The notes under the pieces were generated by a model. The model worked only from the letters and a program-made list of their open reading frames with translations. It was not told where the DNA came from and did no database searches. Positions 34,835 to 47,700 of a DNA stretch of 64,000 bases are shown one piece after another. The stretch spans positions 29,338,501 through 29,402,500 of the forward strand of contig AP031351.1 of NCBI GenBank assembly GCA_037833965.1, written 5' to 3'. The position numbers and the translations under genes are program-made. Within the stretch, counting starts at the first letter, position 1. Each line of letters starts with the position of its first letter. This DNA comes from Marchantia polymorpha subsp. ruderalis (taxonomy: Eukaryota; Streptophyta; Marchantiopsida; Marchantiales; Marchantiaceae).

Positions 34835-37698
34835 TCACCTACAGGCGGCAAATACCAGGCACGCTGCAGCGTTGGCGGCTCTTTTTCGGTCTCGGTAAGA
34901 GCAAATCCAAAGTTTTAGTACGGGAAGCTGCAACCGCCTCAGCTGAGGCGTCACCGCGGATGAGCCCCGCCTAATAACACATGTGAGTTTAGGACGTAGA
35001 TGTAGAGCGGCATGCAACGCAGAAAGGAGCCACCAGAAAACTCGAGCTGAAACCAACCCTACGCCTGCCATCAGTGAATCAGAGAAGCGAAGCGTAGTGA
35101 CTGACAGTGGAGCTTTTTAGCTCGGAAGCCCTGGTGCATGAGTACCAAGACCAGAGACTTTGAGTTCACGTGCAGGCCATGTAACCGGCCACTTCTCCAG
35201 GATGAACTCCATAGGACCTCGACAGGGCTCTGGTCAAACTGACATATCGACTCACCACGTCTTACTACGGGGTACATCTGGTCAGCAACTCCGGAACTTG
35301 CACGTCTGCCTGTTATTGGGCATTTTTTTCTTTGTTCATCCACAACTTTTTTTTGTGACTCGGTTGGTCTCTTCTGTCTTCTACTTGTCACTAACCACTT
35401 CGAAGTGAGGTTTGGGTGTGCACATTCCTAATTGATAATAAATGGGATCCTTTCTCAGCGCATAATAATTATTCCTCGCAATCAAAGTTGCGGTCAAAAG
35501 TGTCGATTCTCAACTGTTGATACTTTACACGTTTGCTTGGACGAGACAGCTCGGAGGCTGACTCACGATGTACGTGGGAGCTGGCACCATCCCGCATTCG
35601 TTTCTCATCTTGATTAACTCCCAACATGCAGCCACTACCGTACAATGAAGGAAACTGATCTTATCCGGGAGCAACTGTGGACAGCAAGAAACTGTGAATG
35701 TATGTTTCCAGAACATCCAGTTGTAAACAGCAAAAATCATTAATTAAGAACATTCGTCAATAAGGATGCTTAAAATGTTGTTTATCTCTGTGGTTGATCA
35801 TGACATCTCCCGGTATCCTGCAAATTGGAACAATTTTATTGTTTCATTCGTTGTGCCTACGGGCTCGGCACCTTTCTGTCGAGTGGAAAGATCTGATCAG
35901 CAGTATTTTTGGCAAGTCGAATAAGAATATTTTCCAGTGCGCATAATCTTTTGTTTTCTTATGCCAGGGCCAATTCGCAACGCATTTGACGTGTGGGAAA
36001 GGCGATCGGTGCAAACGAGGAGAAGCACCTTTCCCGGTCACCCACAGTTTTAGCCAGACCAAGGAGGCAACAGAGAACTCTGTGCAGCAGTAAGTCGAGG
36101 CGGGAAACAGATTGCAGACACAAGCAGGCTGCTCGGCAACGTCTGCTCGCCACAAACACAGACTCAAACGTCCGCCGCCACGAGAGATGGATCTGGTTCC
36201 TGAGGAAAAGTATGCCACCGCATGGATTGCCCAAGTTAGAAGGAACTGCCCACCGCGATGCTGGAGAAGAAATTACTGAACCTATATCCGAAGCCCCTCG
36301 TGGTGCTGATCGTCTGGGAACTCGTGGCACATATACGCCAAGCATGTAGTATATAGTATGCGGCGCATGGTGGATCAACTCGTTGGGTCCCCTCTCTAGG
36401 AGATATTACAGAGCACGCCGTCATTTCTGGCGTCCCCCCCACGCCTGGAGCCCCGGCCATACGTACAAGCGGGCTACGATCACCGCAGAGGCTCATTCCT
36501 CTTTTGCGTGAAGAAGGCTAATGCCGTCTGGGGTTTGTGCACACATCAACTCCAGTAGGTGACAGACCTTGCTACGAAGTCTCGTGATATCGATTTGGTA
36601 TTCTCATTCTTCATTCCCGAATCCCAGTAGCATATGTTCAAATTGCACTAGGCACAGGTCAGGATCACAGCAAGACGGAAGAGAATCGAGTGCTTGCATA
36701 ATTATTCATGCCGTGAACTGTCATGTGCAGTGTGTGTAGACCGCGCATGACATGACAGTCGGTGAAAGCTGGTCTTCCAGATTGGGTCAGGTAAGAAGGA
36801 AAAAAAAATTGGACAAGGCATCAGATCTGGACGTTTCCTTACTTTGCACTCAAACGAATATTTCCCCCGTTCCCTCCGCTCTCCCGGATCATGCCACAGC
36901 TCGATCAGATTAAAGAACTCCCATCGTAAATAGAAGTATTAAAAGTGTACGAAGCTCTTCCTCTCTGAATGTACGGGTGGCTTGAAGGGTACAAATGCTT
37001 CGACGAGACTATTCACTGCGATGAATTCGAATTACACATTCAATTAACAATCTCTTGGTGAAGACCTGTAGGGACACCTGCGAGGACGGATTAACGGAGT
37101 CATCTTTCTGTCATGACTCACAACAACTGGGAACCATCTGGGACAAAACAGCTGCCTGCACATGATCCATGTGCAAAATGGAACCCGAATACGTTCGAGT
37201 CGCCGAAAGTGCACATTAGGAACTTTGAAAAATCCTCGCCGAGCCTCATGCACTGCAAGGACAACGTCCAGCTGCGTGCTCCACACTTTGTCCGAATGCG
37301 GTGCTCGGATTCACGGATTTGAGAAAGCTTTCCCATCCGAGAGGCCAGAGATTAAGCGACGCTACTCCGTTACTGTCTTCGACACCTTACAGAGCTACAG
37401 CCCGTCAGAAACTTCGGACACCCTCGGACGCATGGGAGTCGAAGAAGGCTGTCCTGTTCGTGGCATCCATAAGTCTGCATGAAGGTCGTCGATTCGAGTT
37501 AGACAACAAACCGTCCCGTGGCGTGGTCTGAACCGGTGTACAGTCGACATGTAGGGCGGAAGTCCCTATTTGCTGATCCTCTTCGTGGCTGGAAACCTTC
37601 AATCGTAGCACGTGACGAATTGTTGCTTTCTCGCCTTGACTGATTGGGCTGGGACAAAATTGCACAGAGTGTACCCACGTGTCAGTCAGGTGAGCAGT
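34835..37698. other. GC-balanced region with only overlapping ORFs
   Basis: Several ORFs of 60-139 codons overlap on both strands, for example 35993-36349 plus against 35959-36378 minus. Their products are low-complexity and basic, and none shows a recognised motif. A 16-bp palindrome, CGCCTCAGCTGAGGCG, is at 34935-34950. A 10-bp stem, ACTGTCATGT, is at 36717-36726 with its complement at 36750-36759. I do not call a gene here. Confidence 0.35.
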
Positions 37699-37728
37699 CT
37701 CAGTAGAAGGTACTGACCTTCTACTGAG
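37699..37728. repeat. Perfect 12-bp hairpin inside a short direct repeat
   Basis: CTCAGTAGAAGG (37699-37710) and its exact complement (37717-37728) flank the loop TACTGA. The 9-mer TGAGCAGTC occurs directly repeated at 37691-37699 and 37725-37733, overlapping both arms. Confidence 0.85.
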
Positions 37729-38756
37729 CAGTCCGTTTCGAATATTGTACACCACAAAAATTCCGTAGCCTGATAGACTACACACCTGTTATTAGCAATA
37801 TCCCTCGCTCATGGATTGATGGATCGGCAGAACTTATAAAATACATCGCTGTCGATCGTTGAGCCGAAGATGAGGTTTCTTTTTGCTGATCCGACTAACC
37901 GGTACCGACCAGCAGACCCAGACCTCGTCAATGAAGAGGAACTCTAAGTTTCAATAATGGAGTAGTTGTGGTGTGGGCAATTTGCTCCGCTGTAAGTTTT
38001 CTACCCCAGGTACATTTTTTTGCTGGCTTCAATCCAAAATCGCAGTACAGTAATTGGTTTCTCACCACTAATGATCACCAATACAACAATCCCATTCATA
38101 CTTGTCAGTCCAGGGCCTAGCCACATCTACCCATTTGGTTTCATCCCTATACCACTTGATGAGGTCTTCCCATCCTTCTGGCTGTATTACTCGGTGTCCT
38201 AGCATCTTCAGTTGTACTTCAAGGTGTGAAGTCTGAGCAATAAGTCCCTGCAGCTTGGTAACTGATGCATAAGGACTGACATCAGAAAAACTTGATGTTT
38301 TTCAAGGATGATCAAAACAAATGTACAAATCGCTGAACGTGTCTTTATCTGATTGTGTGGCTTCCTCGGACACATGCATATTGATTCAAGAAATGATGCA
38401 ATATTAAATCAGTTTCCGGTGGTACTCTCATGATATCAACCACTTTCACTCTGCTCAATTAAATTCACTTAGATTCACACCCGGTAGTTCCTGGTCTTAA
38501 CATCCGTCTCATCGAACATCGTCTTCACGGTCATTAATTTTGACTCCATTCTCTCACGGTGTCTTGAACGTCTCGGTGTTGTATCCCGGCGTTCTTTCCA
38601 CTACTGTGCTAGACTTTTACGTAAAATCTCCCCAATTTTTAGAGATCCATCCTCAGATCGTTCTCTAAACTCTCCGGATATATAGCAGCTCAAAACAGAA
38701 ATTAGTGCGAAACATTCTGTGGACATTGAAGTTATTGCAACGGCGTCCAAACCCGG
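37729..38756. other. No gene recognised
   Basis: This is mixed composition with only short ORFs of at most 60 codons and no visible repeats. Confidence 0.4.
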
Positions 38757-39044
38757 TTATGAAATTTGAATAATATTACTGCTCCTTCTAAGCGAGAAAT
38801 CACAGCTGGCTAGTGTAACACTCGCCTCCGCGGTTTCATTTGCTGTCACCTCAAAAACAACATATTTTATAGAATTATAATATTGAAGGCTAGAATCATA
38901 TGAATTAACATATGGAACAGTAGTCCACCCTGGAGTGTGAAATTCTACCATAAGTCTTGCAGGTCTAGATCCTGAATAGTTGAATTTGCTGTCTACACTA
39001 AAAAATTTTGGAAACGTTGGGAATCTATAGATTTGAAATATCAA
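38757..39044 (-). other. Coding-like ORF, unidentified beta-rich fragment
   Basis: The minus strand is open for 95 codons. From about residue 12 it reads FFSVDSKFNYSGSRPARLM, then VEFHTPGWTTVPYVNSYDSS and YVVFEVTANETAEASVTLAS. Alternating hydrophobic and polar residues suggest beta strands. An acceptor-like TCTATAG lies just before this part. No family is recognised. It may be a terminal exon or a pseudogene piece. Confidence 0.3.
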
Positions 39045-40390
39045 TATATTATATATAATATGTATTATTCAAAAACGTGCAATGTATTTTACTCATTCGA
39101 GATAATGCCGAATTTACATACTTTCGGGTATATATTGTGATATGCAGGATGGTAACTTTCTATGTTGACGGCGTTCCGAAGATTTGATGTTAGCCTCCAT
39201 TTGTCAACGACACAAAAGAAATGAAACGGACATCTTCAATGAGATATGGACTTTTGGGAAAATACTCGCCCAGAATCTAGAATCATACACATGTCACGAA
39301 GACCGGGGGCTTGCAAACATGGATAACTATGAAAGCCATCCCCAGAAACTCTCCGCATTTATGTGCAACATCTGAACACGACGTCATTTTCAAATCGAAT
39401 TCCAAAGCTTCCTGGAGCCTTGATTTCTAGTAGTATGCTGTCGTCCGGTCCGCGAATGTCGCAACTCTGGCTCACCTCCACCGAGGCATTGCATCAAGCA
39501 CTCCCAGCGTTGCGACCACGGACCGCACCTATCTCAAGCCAGCACAATTATGGTGGACGGTGTGAAGGGGAACTCGGGGCAAGTATAACCTTATGAGACC
39601 CCCCGACCATGAATTGTCCACTGTACGATCGTCGAACGAGTAAGTATCGATGACGAAGAACGTCCGGAGCCGTCGGATCTCGATGCAGCCCGATCACGCG
39701 AACATGATTGCAGTTCACTGGTGCTTGTGGCCAGCGTTCGTGGTACTGTACTGTGTAGTTAGTTCATAAAGGGTCGGCGAGGGTTGGGCCTTCCCGCGTC
39801 CAGGACTCCAGAAGCGAATTCGCTCTGGACACTTGCAAGGTAAGCTACAGTAACTGGAATTCTTTTGGGGATTCGGAATATATCCAAATATATTGAGAAG
39901 ATGAGATTCCTTCAATTTCAAAGGTCCGTGAGGAAAACTTTCCGCACTTTTGAGAAATTCTTTCTACTGGACTCGCTTAGTGGGTAGGTTTTTGCATCCA
40001 GATATTTACAAGAAATCTATTGGACGGACAGAAACTTCAGAATCCATGTAAACGTCATCATGTACTAAAATACTTAATTTGGACGGGAGCGGGAGGTATT
40101 ATTTTTCGTATTGAATAGTGATATAGTTTTCCAAACATTCTCTTGGTTCAGATAACTCTGCTTTCTATGCCAAGAATTATCAATATTTTCGAAAGGAGCA
40201 TTGCATAACATACCATGCTGAGTAAACCTCAACTTTAACTTTGAAACTGAAATTGCATAAATTTGTGACTCAATTACCTAGTACCGTATGTAAATGAGAA
40301 ATCACATTCAAACAAGAAAACTGATGCATACTACTTTGTTTTGTTCATTTTGCATATATTGATCCACTTGAGGAAGAGCTTAGCATCTTA
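39045..40390. other. No gene recognised
   Basis: Two short plus ORFs (39184-39375 and 39363-39596) occur, with no motif or splice support. Confidence 0.35.
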
Positions 40391-42099
40391 TTCAGCTCAT
40401 ACATGTCTTCTGAAACTAAACTCCATATACAAACGGAGACCAAGTAATGCTTTTTTACTCACTACCCAGTTATTTTTTTGGGTTCTATTATGATTCACTT
40501 TATATATGAAATGATGAACCAAAAATATAAATATATATAAAAAGAATATCATGGTAAAATTTTTGTAACTTGTCGCCAAATTTTTGCTCACATTATACAC
40601 TGAAATTATTTTGATTCCATCATGTAAGATTAAAGAGAAAATTACGAAGCATAAAAATATAATATTGATCATTTTTTTGTATATGGCTATTATTTATAGG
40701 GTTTTTTTTTAATTGAGTCACTTTTAAAATAAATTTGATATAACAGATTTAAGAATAATACAATGAAATAATAAATTTAATTTAAAAATAAAAAATTTTA
40801 TCGCTATTCTCATTGAGTTTGTATAAACTTTTCTTAATTTAATTTTTTTGAAACATTTTTCAAAGATATCTGATTTATTCAAATTGATCACATCCAACGC
40901 ACGAGAAAAAAAATCATAGCTTAGCAATAAAATGTGATGTGCTATTCAACAATCATGATAAAAAAAAATTCTTGTATTAACTTTTTTAATTAAAGCATGT
41001 TGTTAAAATGAATTGTACAATTTTCTTCAAACTACATATTGAGTTTATTGTGAATAACGTAAATCATCCGACAAAATAAAAATGTAAAATTCAATCAGAA
41101 GCTTCACTTTAAAGATATGATACACTATTTGTCAAAGTATCATTTATGTGGTTTAATAGTTATATTTTAAGCTTTAAAAAATGTATGTCAAACAACACAT
41201 ATATACTACAATTTTGAAGTGAATCCAGCTTAGAAAAATTAAAAATAGTAACTTAATTAGATCTTGCTCAATAAATTGCAAGCTTAAAACATGTATTTAT
41301 ATGGGTTTAAAGAAATTACGAATCTAAAACAAGTTGTATTTCATATCAAATGTTCTGTTTTCAAATCATGTATTTAATTTTAAAGATTTCACCAGATGTA
41401 TAAAGACAAACATGTCTCACGGTCTTACACAATATTGTTAGAAATAAATTCTAGATAATCGTTCAAAATTTACATGTCAATGTGGCATAAATAAATATCT
41501 GCATGTTTTTTAAAATCAATGAAAAAGTAGGCTGCTTGATTTATTGAATTCATTATTATTGATCAATGTAGCACTTGAGCTAAATGACATTTACATAAAT
41601 AAATTCTTAAAAAAAAACAAAGGTCTTTTGATTTCATTCACGTACCCACATCGTTAATATTTGATTCAAATGATGTGTATCTAATTTGAATGCAAGATAT
41701 AACTATATCAATTATTTTTCTTCAAATTATACAATTATATAGCTTTGACATAAGTATGTGCTATTTGTTACAACCTGCAATGATGAAAATATCACATGCA
41801 GATATATTTGGGAATCAACTCAAGTTCAAATTCTACCTTCAAATTATTTTGAACTTATTATTATACATGAATGAGAATTTGATTTTCTTGAAGTAAATTA
41901 GAATATAAAAATCTGCTAATTTTTTGTATAAAATCAAACGTGATGATTATTGATCATAAATATAATTCTAATAGAGTAAACGAGTATAGATTTTTTTAAA
42001 TCTCTGAGTACATCTAGATTTATAGAATAATTGAAATTATAGAAAGTTAAATCTTTTGATCATTATATAGGAGTAATTGGATAGATGTAAGTTTATATT
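40391..42099. other. Very AT-rich DNA, no gene recognised
   Basis: Stops are dense and A or T runs frequent. The hydrophobic or Lys/Phe-rich ORFs here are by-products of composition. Confidence 0.45.
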
Positions 42100-42256
42100 C
42101 GGCCCAAAAAAGCGCTACGCGCGTAGCGCCGCGCCTTCCTTCTAGGTGCCCACCGGGCAACTGGCAGACTAGGCCAGCCCAGCTATCTGAACTCGGAAAG
42201 TACCCATGGCGTTTCGCCTTTGAAAGCGTCCATCCTTCTCGATGCCTAGGCATCCA
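42100..42256 (-). pseudogene. Possible nuclear copy of mitochondrial LSU rRNA 5' end
   Basis: An abrupt GC-rich island of about 150 bp sits in very AT-rich DNA. Its minus strand begins GGATGCCTAGGCATC, then GAGAAGGATGGACGC, then AAAGGCGAAACGCCATGG. This resembles the 5' end of organellar large-subunit rRNA (GGTGGATGCCTNGGCA...GAAGGACG). It is more like a mitochondrial than a plastid version. It also contains the 18-bp palindrome GCGCTACGCGCGTAGCGC (42112-42129). The identification is from memory of the rRNA consensus and is not confirmed. Confidence 0.4.
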
Positions 42257-42518
42257 TCCAATGCATTATTTTTGATACAGTAGGAATTAAACCTACTTCA
42301 CAGCCAACTAGTCATATCACTTGGATACTCCAGGAATTTCACCTGCTTGAATATATTTTTGGAGGATTATTTGAGAGTGTTAGACGTAAAATGGTATGAG
42401 ATATGATTAGATGGGATTATTAATTTAGTGTATTTTGCAACATTATTTCTACTGTAGTTTAAAAAATACATACTGTTGTTATTACTAAAAAGTCTTCTTA
42501 ATTTTGTTTAAGTATCAG

Positions 42519-42687
42519 GAGAGGGCTAGTTATTACTCACCTTAGTATACACGATTGGTCATACATCCAACCCTGATTGCTAATCATCCAAGTAACCTAT
42601 AACCTTGAAACTACCAATTAGAGAAAGTAATGGAGTAAAGTTACGGGTAATTAACCATAAGTGAGAGATAACTAACTGCTCCCAAAT
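42519..42687. mobile_element. Small MITE with inverted GGCTAGTTAT...ATAACTANC ends
   Basis: The left end GAGGGCTAGTTATTACTCAC (from 42521) is complementary, with a few changes, to the right end ACCATAAGTGAGAGATAACT plus AACTGCTCC (42654-42684). The termini match the repeat family at 836-1207 and 24262-24296. The element is about 170 bp and non-coding. The target duplication could not be fixed. Confidence 0.5.
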
Positions 42688-44430
42688 ATTATGTGTGTAC
42701 TATAAAACATATAGTACATACATGTCATTATGATACTATTAAAATCTTAATATAATATAGTGCATGTAAAAGTTGACTAGATGTTTGAGGTTTTTGTTCA
42801 CTTAAGAACATTTTATCAATGTCAAAGCTAATTTTTCATGGCAAAAATATGCATTTTTGTTTTAAAGCAAGACTATATATTTAAGAATTCAAGTAGATTA
42901 CAATATTATTATTTATTGATTCTAATGGTCCATTCTAATGATGAAATATTCTTGCACTGATGATCTTTGATTTTTTCGACCGTTTTAAAAGGGGAGATCA
43001 ATCATGCCAAAATAGAAAACACAGGATTTTAACACATACCATGCTGAAAACAATGCTGTTACATGTTACCTTTATGCTGAAAAACTTAAAGGCTATGTTA
43101 CCAACATCAAATTCATACAATATTCAATCGTTCGTGGCATTTGGGCCCGTTTTACCGGTTAAAAGCGTATTTTTGATGTGAGGATAAAGCTTTCTAATTG
43201 TTCTCTCATTTATTGATTATTTCGAATGTAGTTTGTGGGAATTTTAGGCATGGACGCGGAGTAGAGAACAATTTCCACGGCTGCCGTTGAATTATTTTAG
43301 CTGTGAAAACTAGCAAATAAAGTCGATGGAGGTCGAAAACGGCACTTGTCGTTTTAGTCCCCCATTTATTATGCAGTGGAGTCTCGCCCGCCACTCAGGT
43401 TCTCCGAGCCTTCACATCTCTTATTATCCAGGGAGAATCTGAAAGCAGGCAAGGAATTATCAGAACCGAGACACATCAACTCTTAATTCTCGAATCTTTG
43501 GGCCTAACATGTGATACTGTACCCGGTCATTGGAATCAGCCTTCCTTCTTTATCAGTCGGGAAGACGTTTTCGTGGTTGGGTAAACCGAAAGATCAAGTT
43601 TTAATCGGGGAAAATTGGATTCTAAATATACTTTCCTCCAGAGGTCAATTAATGGCTACGATCATATACGACGGGGGCATTAAAATCTTCTTTTGTAACT
43701 GCCAACATTTTCGACAATTTACACATATGTCTTGTGAAATTGCAATAGACTGGCTGCATGCTGTTTAATATAGTCTCAGAAGGCATGGTGAAAATCCGAC
43801 GGCACTTCAGGCTGAAGTGACATTACGCAGTAGAAAGCGGAAGGCGAAGCATCATCATTCGCATTGACAGGGTCGATTCAAGGAACCTGCAAGATGCATG
43901 CACATGGACGTCATGCGAGGAGACCCCAGCAGGTAGACTGGCCCTCGACTTAATATGGTACACGGTCAACCGAATCCACCATTTCCACTGCCGCTGCCAC
44001 AGTCACTGACCCTGTAGAGATCGTGAACTTTCTACAGCAACGCAGTACTGCAGTCTTGTTTCCCAACTGCAATGCTCGGTCACTGTGGTCACGCTGGGGC
44101 CTTCCATCTCCTGTGTATGATAGAGGGTAATTTTAGCTCCACCCATTCTTGTACTCTTCTGGAGCCATGATTGGCGATTACGTCATGGATTTTGTTGGAT
44201 CCGGCCCGTCGAGAATCGCCCACCACGGACCAGTCCATGCGCGGGCGGGATGGGGGCGAGAAGGCGGGCCGGAGCGTAACCACAGTGAAGAATTAGATCA
44301 CAATTTAAAGTGACCGAGTTGGGAGCTAAACTTAGGAGCGAAAACTAAACAGGCGGACTCAGTACTAATCACTCTGCTACCTACGGGACTATAGAGTAAA
44401 GAATGATGTTATCATTTCGCGAAGGTCGAG
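42688..44430. other. Intergenic DNA upstream of the MATE gene
   Basis: The first half is AT-rich. An 85-codon plus ORF (43511-43768) contains SLSVGKTFSWLGKPKDQVLI and is coding-like but unidentified. From about 43790 the composition becomes balanced toward the promoter. I see nothing else that can be named. Confidence 0.35.
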
Positions 44431-44438
44431 GCTAAAGA

Positions 44439-44445
44439 TATAAAG
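44439..44445 (+). promoter_or_regulatory. TATA-like box of the MATE gene
   Basis: TATAAAG sits 324 bp before the ATG in otherwise GC-balanced DNA. Transcription would start near 44475 and give a leader of about 290 nt. There is no experimental support. Confidence 0.4.
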
Positions 44446-44768
44446 TCCGCGGCTCGATCGAAGCTCCTCAATCGACGACATACTGTCGAGGGACGGTCGG
44501 CACAAGAAGAGATTAGGAAGCGCAGGTAGCAGTAAAATTGTGCGCCCTCGGTCTTGTGCACGATCGTCTGTGCAGCGGATGCCATCTCGTCGTGGGATTG
44601 CTGCACGGCCAGAACTTGTGTTTGTATGTGTATGAGAGCAAGAATTTGTTCACCGGGACGAAGCCGTGAACAATAGCAGCAGCAGAAGCGAGCGAGGAGC
44701 GAGCGACAACAGCTGCTAGCTAGCTATCGAGGATAGGAACTAGGAGCTCGTGAGATTGGTGCGGCAAG

Positions 44769-47700
44769 ATGGCGAAGCATTCCTTGAAACAGCCGCTGTT
44801 GGACAAGGAAGATCAGCCTCCGGTCTTGCCTCCTTCGTCTTACAATGGATCCGAATCTCAGGGACTCGCCGAGGAACCGAAGGGGGAATTTAAGACATGG
44901 CTGGTAGAGGAGCTGACGCACCAGTTTTGGCTCGCGGGACCTATGATTCTCGTCAACTTACTCCAATATTTACTCAACGTGGTATCGGTGATGTTCGTCG
45001 GCCATCTGGGAGAGCTCGCGTTGGCCAGCTCCTCCATCGCGACATCCCTCGCAGGAGTTACAGGATACCACGTCATGGTGAGTTTCTCCCACGCACAAAG
45101 TAGTTTGCTTCTTATTACACGACTCTCGAATGTGACCAGGCAGTCCGACTCGCATGAGTGGTCAGAGCTCCCAATATCAGACCCTGTAATCGAAATTTAT
45201 TTTGATGCCCCGTAGCCAAACTGCTATCGAGCCTTGAAGCTTATGCTGAAGGGCCTCACTACCGTGATCCTCCCTCCCTATTCTGGATCCAATCAGGAGC
45301 TTTTAATCGCCATTTTCGTCTGTCACGTGAAGATTGATGTTTACCCGTTCATCTGAAGTGTATTGTTTTCAAACTTCGCCCACGCAGTGCCCCTAGTCTG
45401 CCTGCAAACCGACCGAACATGTCAATTCTCTCACCGAGCAAGAGTTTTATCGATGTAATCATGCCCTACGTTTGTCTGTTCCTGCTAACCAGCCGCCGTC
45501 GTTTCTTGTTAGAGAAAGTCAAACCTCAGTGATAACTAATACATGACACCGAGATTGATGGCTCGTGTCGATGACGGGAACTTCTTATGGATCATGAGAG
45601 CCGACTCCGCTCATGCTTCGTAGAGCTTAGCTCGCGACACCACCCTCCCATGGCGGTGTCGCAACGGAATCGAGCTGCATAGACTGAGAGATGGCGAATC
45701 GGTTTGAGCGAACTTCAGCGGGAGATTGTAGCTCAGATGGTAGGGCTCTGGTCTAGTTTACAGGATATAACGATAATCTGCCGATCGTCCAAGCTTCTTA
45801 TGCCTACGATCTAAGCGGGTTACTTGTGGACTCCGATGTGATATTGTACGACAATCGCGAGGGAGTGGCTAGAACAGGATCGTACAGTTCACGCGGAGCC
45901 CAAGGCCGATAGTCAGGGTGGAGCTGAGAATCGGAAGCTAGTCGCTGCCTTTGTTCCTAATAGAGAGAATTATTTGCAGTTGGTGAGTCCTAGCTCAGAG
46001 CGGGGATGAGGAAGGCAGGCAGGCAGGCTCTTACGTGGGATTTGACACTTTTGTTTCTCTGCTGCAGATGGGATTGGCTTCAGCACTCGAAACGTTGTGC
46101 GGCCAAGCCTTCGGAGCGAAAGAGTATCGATTAAGCGGAATATTTCTGCAAAGAGCAATTTTCGTGCTCACTCTTTGCGCCTTTCCAATCTCCTTCGTCT
46201 GGTGGCACATGGGGACAATCTTGAAATTTATCGGCCAGGACCCCTCCATTTCAGACGGTGCCATGGAGTACGCGAGGTTCCTTATACCCTCTTTATTCGC
46301 CTACGCGTTTCTGCAGCCGCTGGTCAAGTTTCTTCAAACCCAGAGCGCAGTGAACTCGATGGCCGTATTTTCGGGAATTACATTATTATTTCACGCTCCC
46401 CTCTGCTACATGCTCGTGTTCTACTTCGGAATCGGATTCCGCGGAGCCGCAATCGCTAACTCTATCTCGCAGTGGATTAACGTGATCTTCCTAGCACTCT
46501 ACGTCAGGTTCTCTCCGACCTGCAAAAGAACATGGACAGGTTTCTCCCGCGAAGCACTCCATGATATCTTCTACTTCCTCAAGCTCGCGGTACCATCCAC
46601 AGTCATGGTCTGGTATGTGTTCTAAACATCGAATCTTCTCCTTCACTTTTATCTAGCGCCTTCAGGCGACCTGCACTTGCACCAAACGTCATACACCGGC
46701 GGCAGACCTATGTAAATCCATGATATGAATGCGAGACGATGGATTTTTGTGGCCGTGTTTGGAGACTGTGCCATGACAGTTTGGATGGATGCGCAGCAAA
46801 TGCCACGCGCCCCTTAGTATGTTCCCGACATGCTGGCCTGACTCTAGAATTGGTTCGTGGCTGTCCATGTTTGCAGTTTGGAGTACTGGTGCTTCGAGTC
46901 CATCGTGCTTCTCTCCGGGCTGCTTCCAAACCCGAAGCTGGAGACATCTGCTCTTGCGATCTGGTACGTTTCAGTGTGCGAAGGAAACCGAGTCACACGT
47001 TCTACCCTCCTACTGAGATTATTTCAGTAGTGTAAAACCCCGCGCAGAGCGGTATTTTTTTTCCTCGACGATTTGTTTTTTGCTGCAAAGGGATGGGATG
47101 GGATGTCACCGCGTGTACGTGGGGGTTTTGTATATTTCGTATGAGTGCGAAGCTTGTCATGCCAGCTGTGAAGGTCCAATATTGACTTATGAGTGTATTT
47201 CTCGTGCAGCCTGAACACCATAGCGCTCATGTACATGGTACCCTTCGGTCTCAGTGCCGCTGTGAGGTAAGCTCGATGCAAGCCCAGCACAGTGACATTG
47301 TGCAGTGTTTTCGATTCCTTCAGCTTTGACGAGGCCGATGTGGGTAGAGAGAATTTGGAGACAGACCGTGTAATTGCAATCGCCTCCCCTCTAATGTCCT
47401 GTCGTCTTCGAATGTTTCAGCACGAGGGTGTCTAACGAGCTAGGAGCCGGCCGACCCTACGCTGCGAAGGCAGCAGTGAAGTTGACAGTTTCCTTGGCCC
47501 TTCTGGAAGGATGTCTCATGTCCATCCTTCTCATCTCCGTCCGCGGCGTGTGGCCCTACCTCTACAGTGGTGATGCGGAGGTTGTGAATTACGTCTCGAA
47601 GATGGTTCCGTTTTTGGCAACACTGGCAATTTTGGACGGTTTCCAAGGAACTTTGTGCGGTGCGTGCTCATCGAGTGCTTAAACCCTCGATTCGTTCAAC

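Noticed and set aside
34935-34950. 16-bp palindrome CGCCTCAGCTGAGGCG
   Set aside because: Isolated, with no repeat partner or adjacent promoter, so no function can be argued.
35959-36378. Overlapping ORFs of 118-139 codons on opposite strands
   Set aside because: Low-complexity basic products in GC-richer DNA with no motif or splice support; probably composition effects.
45726-45760. tRNA A-box-like TAGCTCAGATGG in intron 1 of the MATE gene
   Set aside because: No B box (GGTTCRANNCC) or cloverleaf follows at the right distance, so it is at most an accidental match.
45961-46030. GGCA repeat near the 3' end of MATE intron 1, like that at 60867-60888
   Set aside because: Short tetranucleotide runs of this kind are common; two occurrences do not show a relationship.
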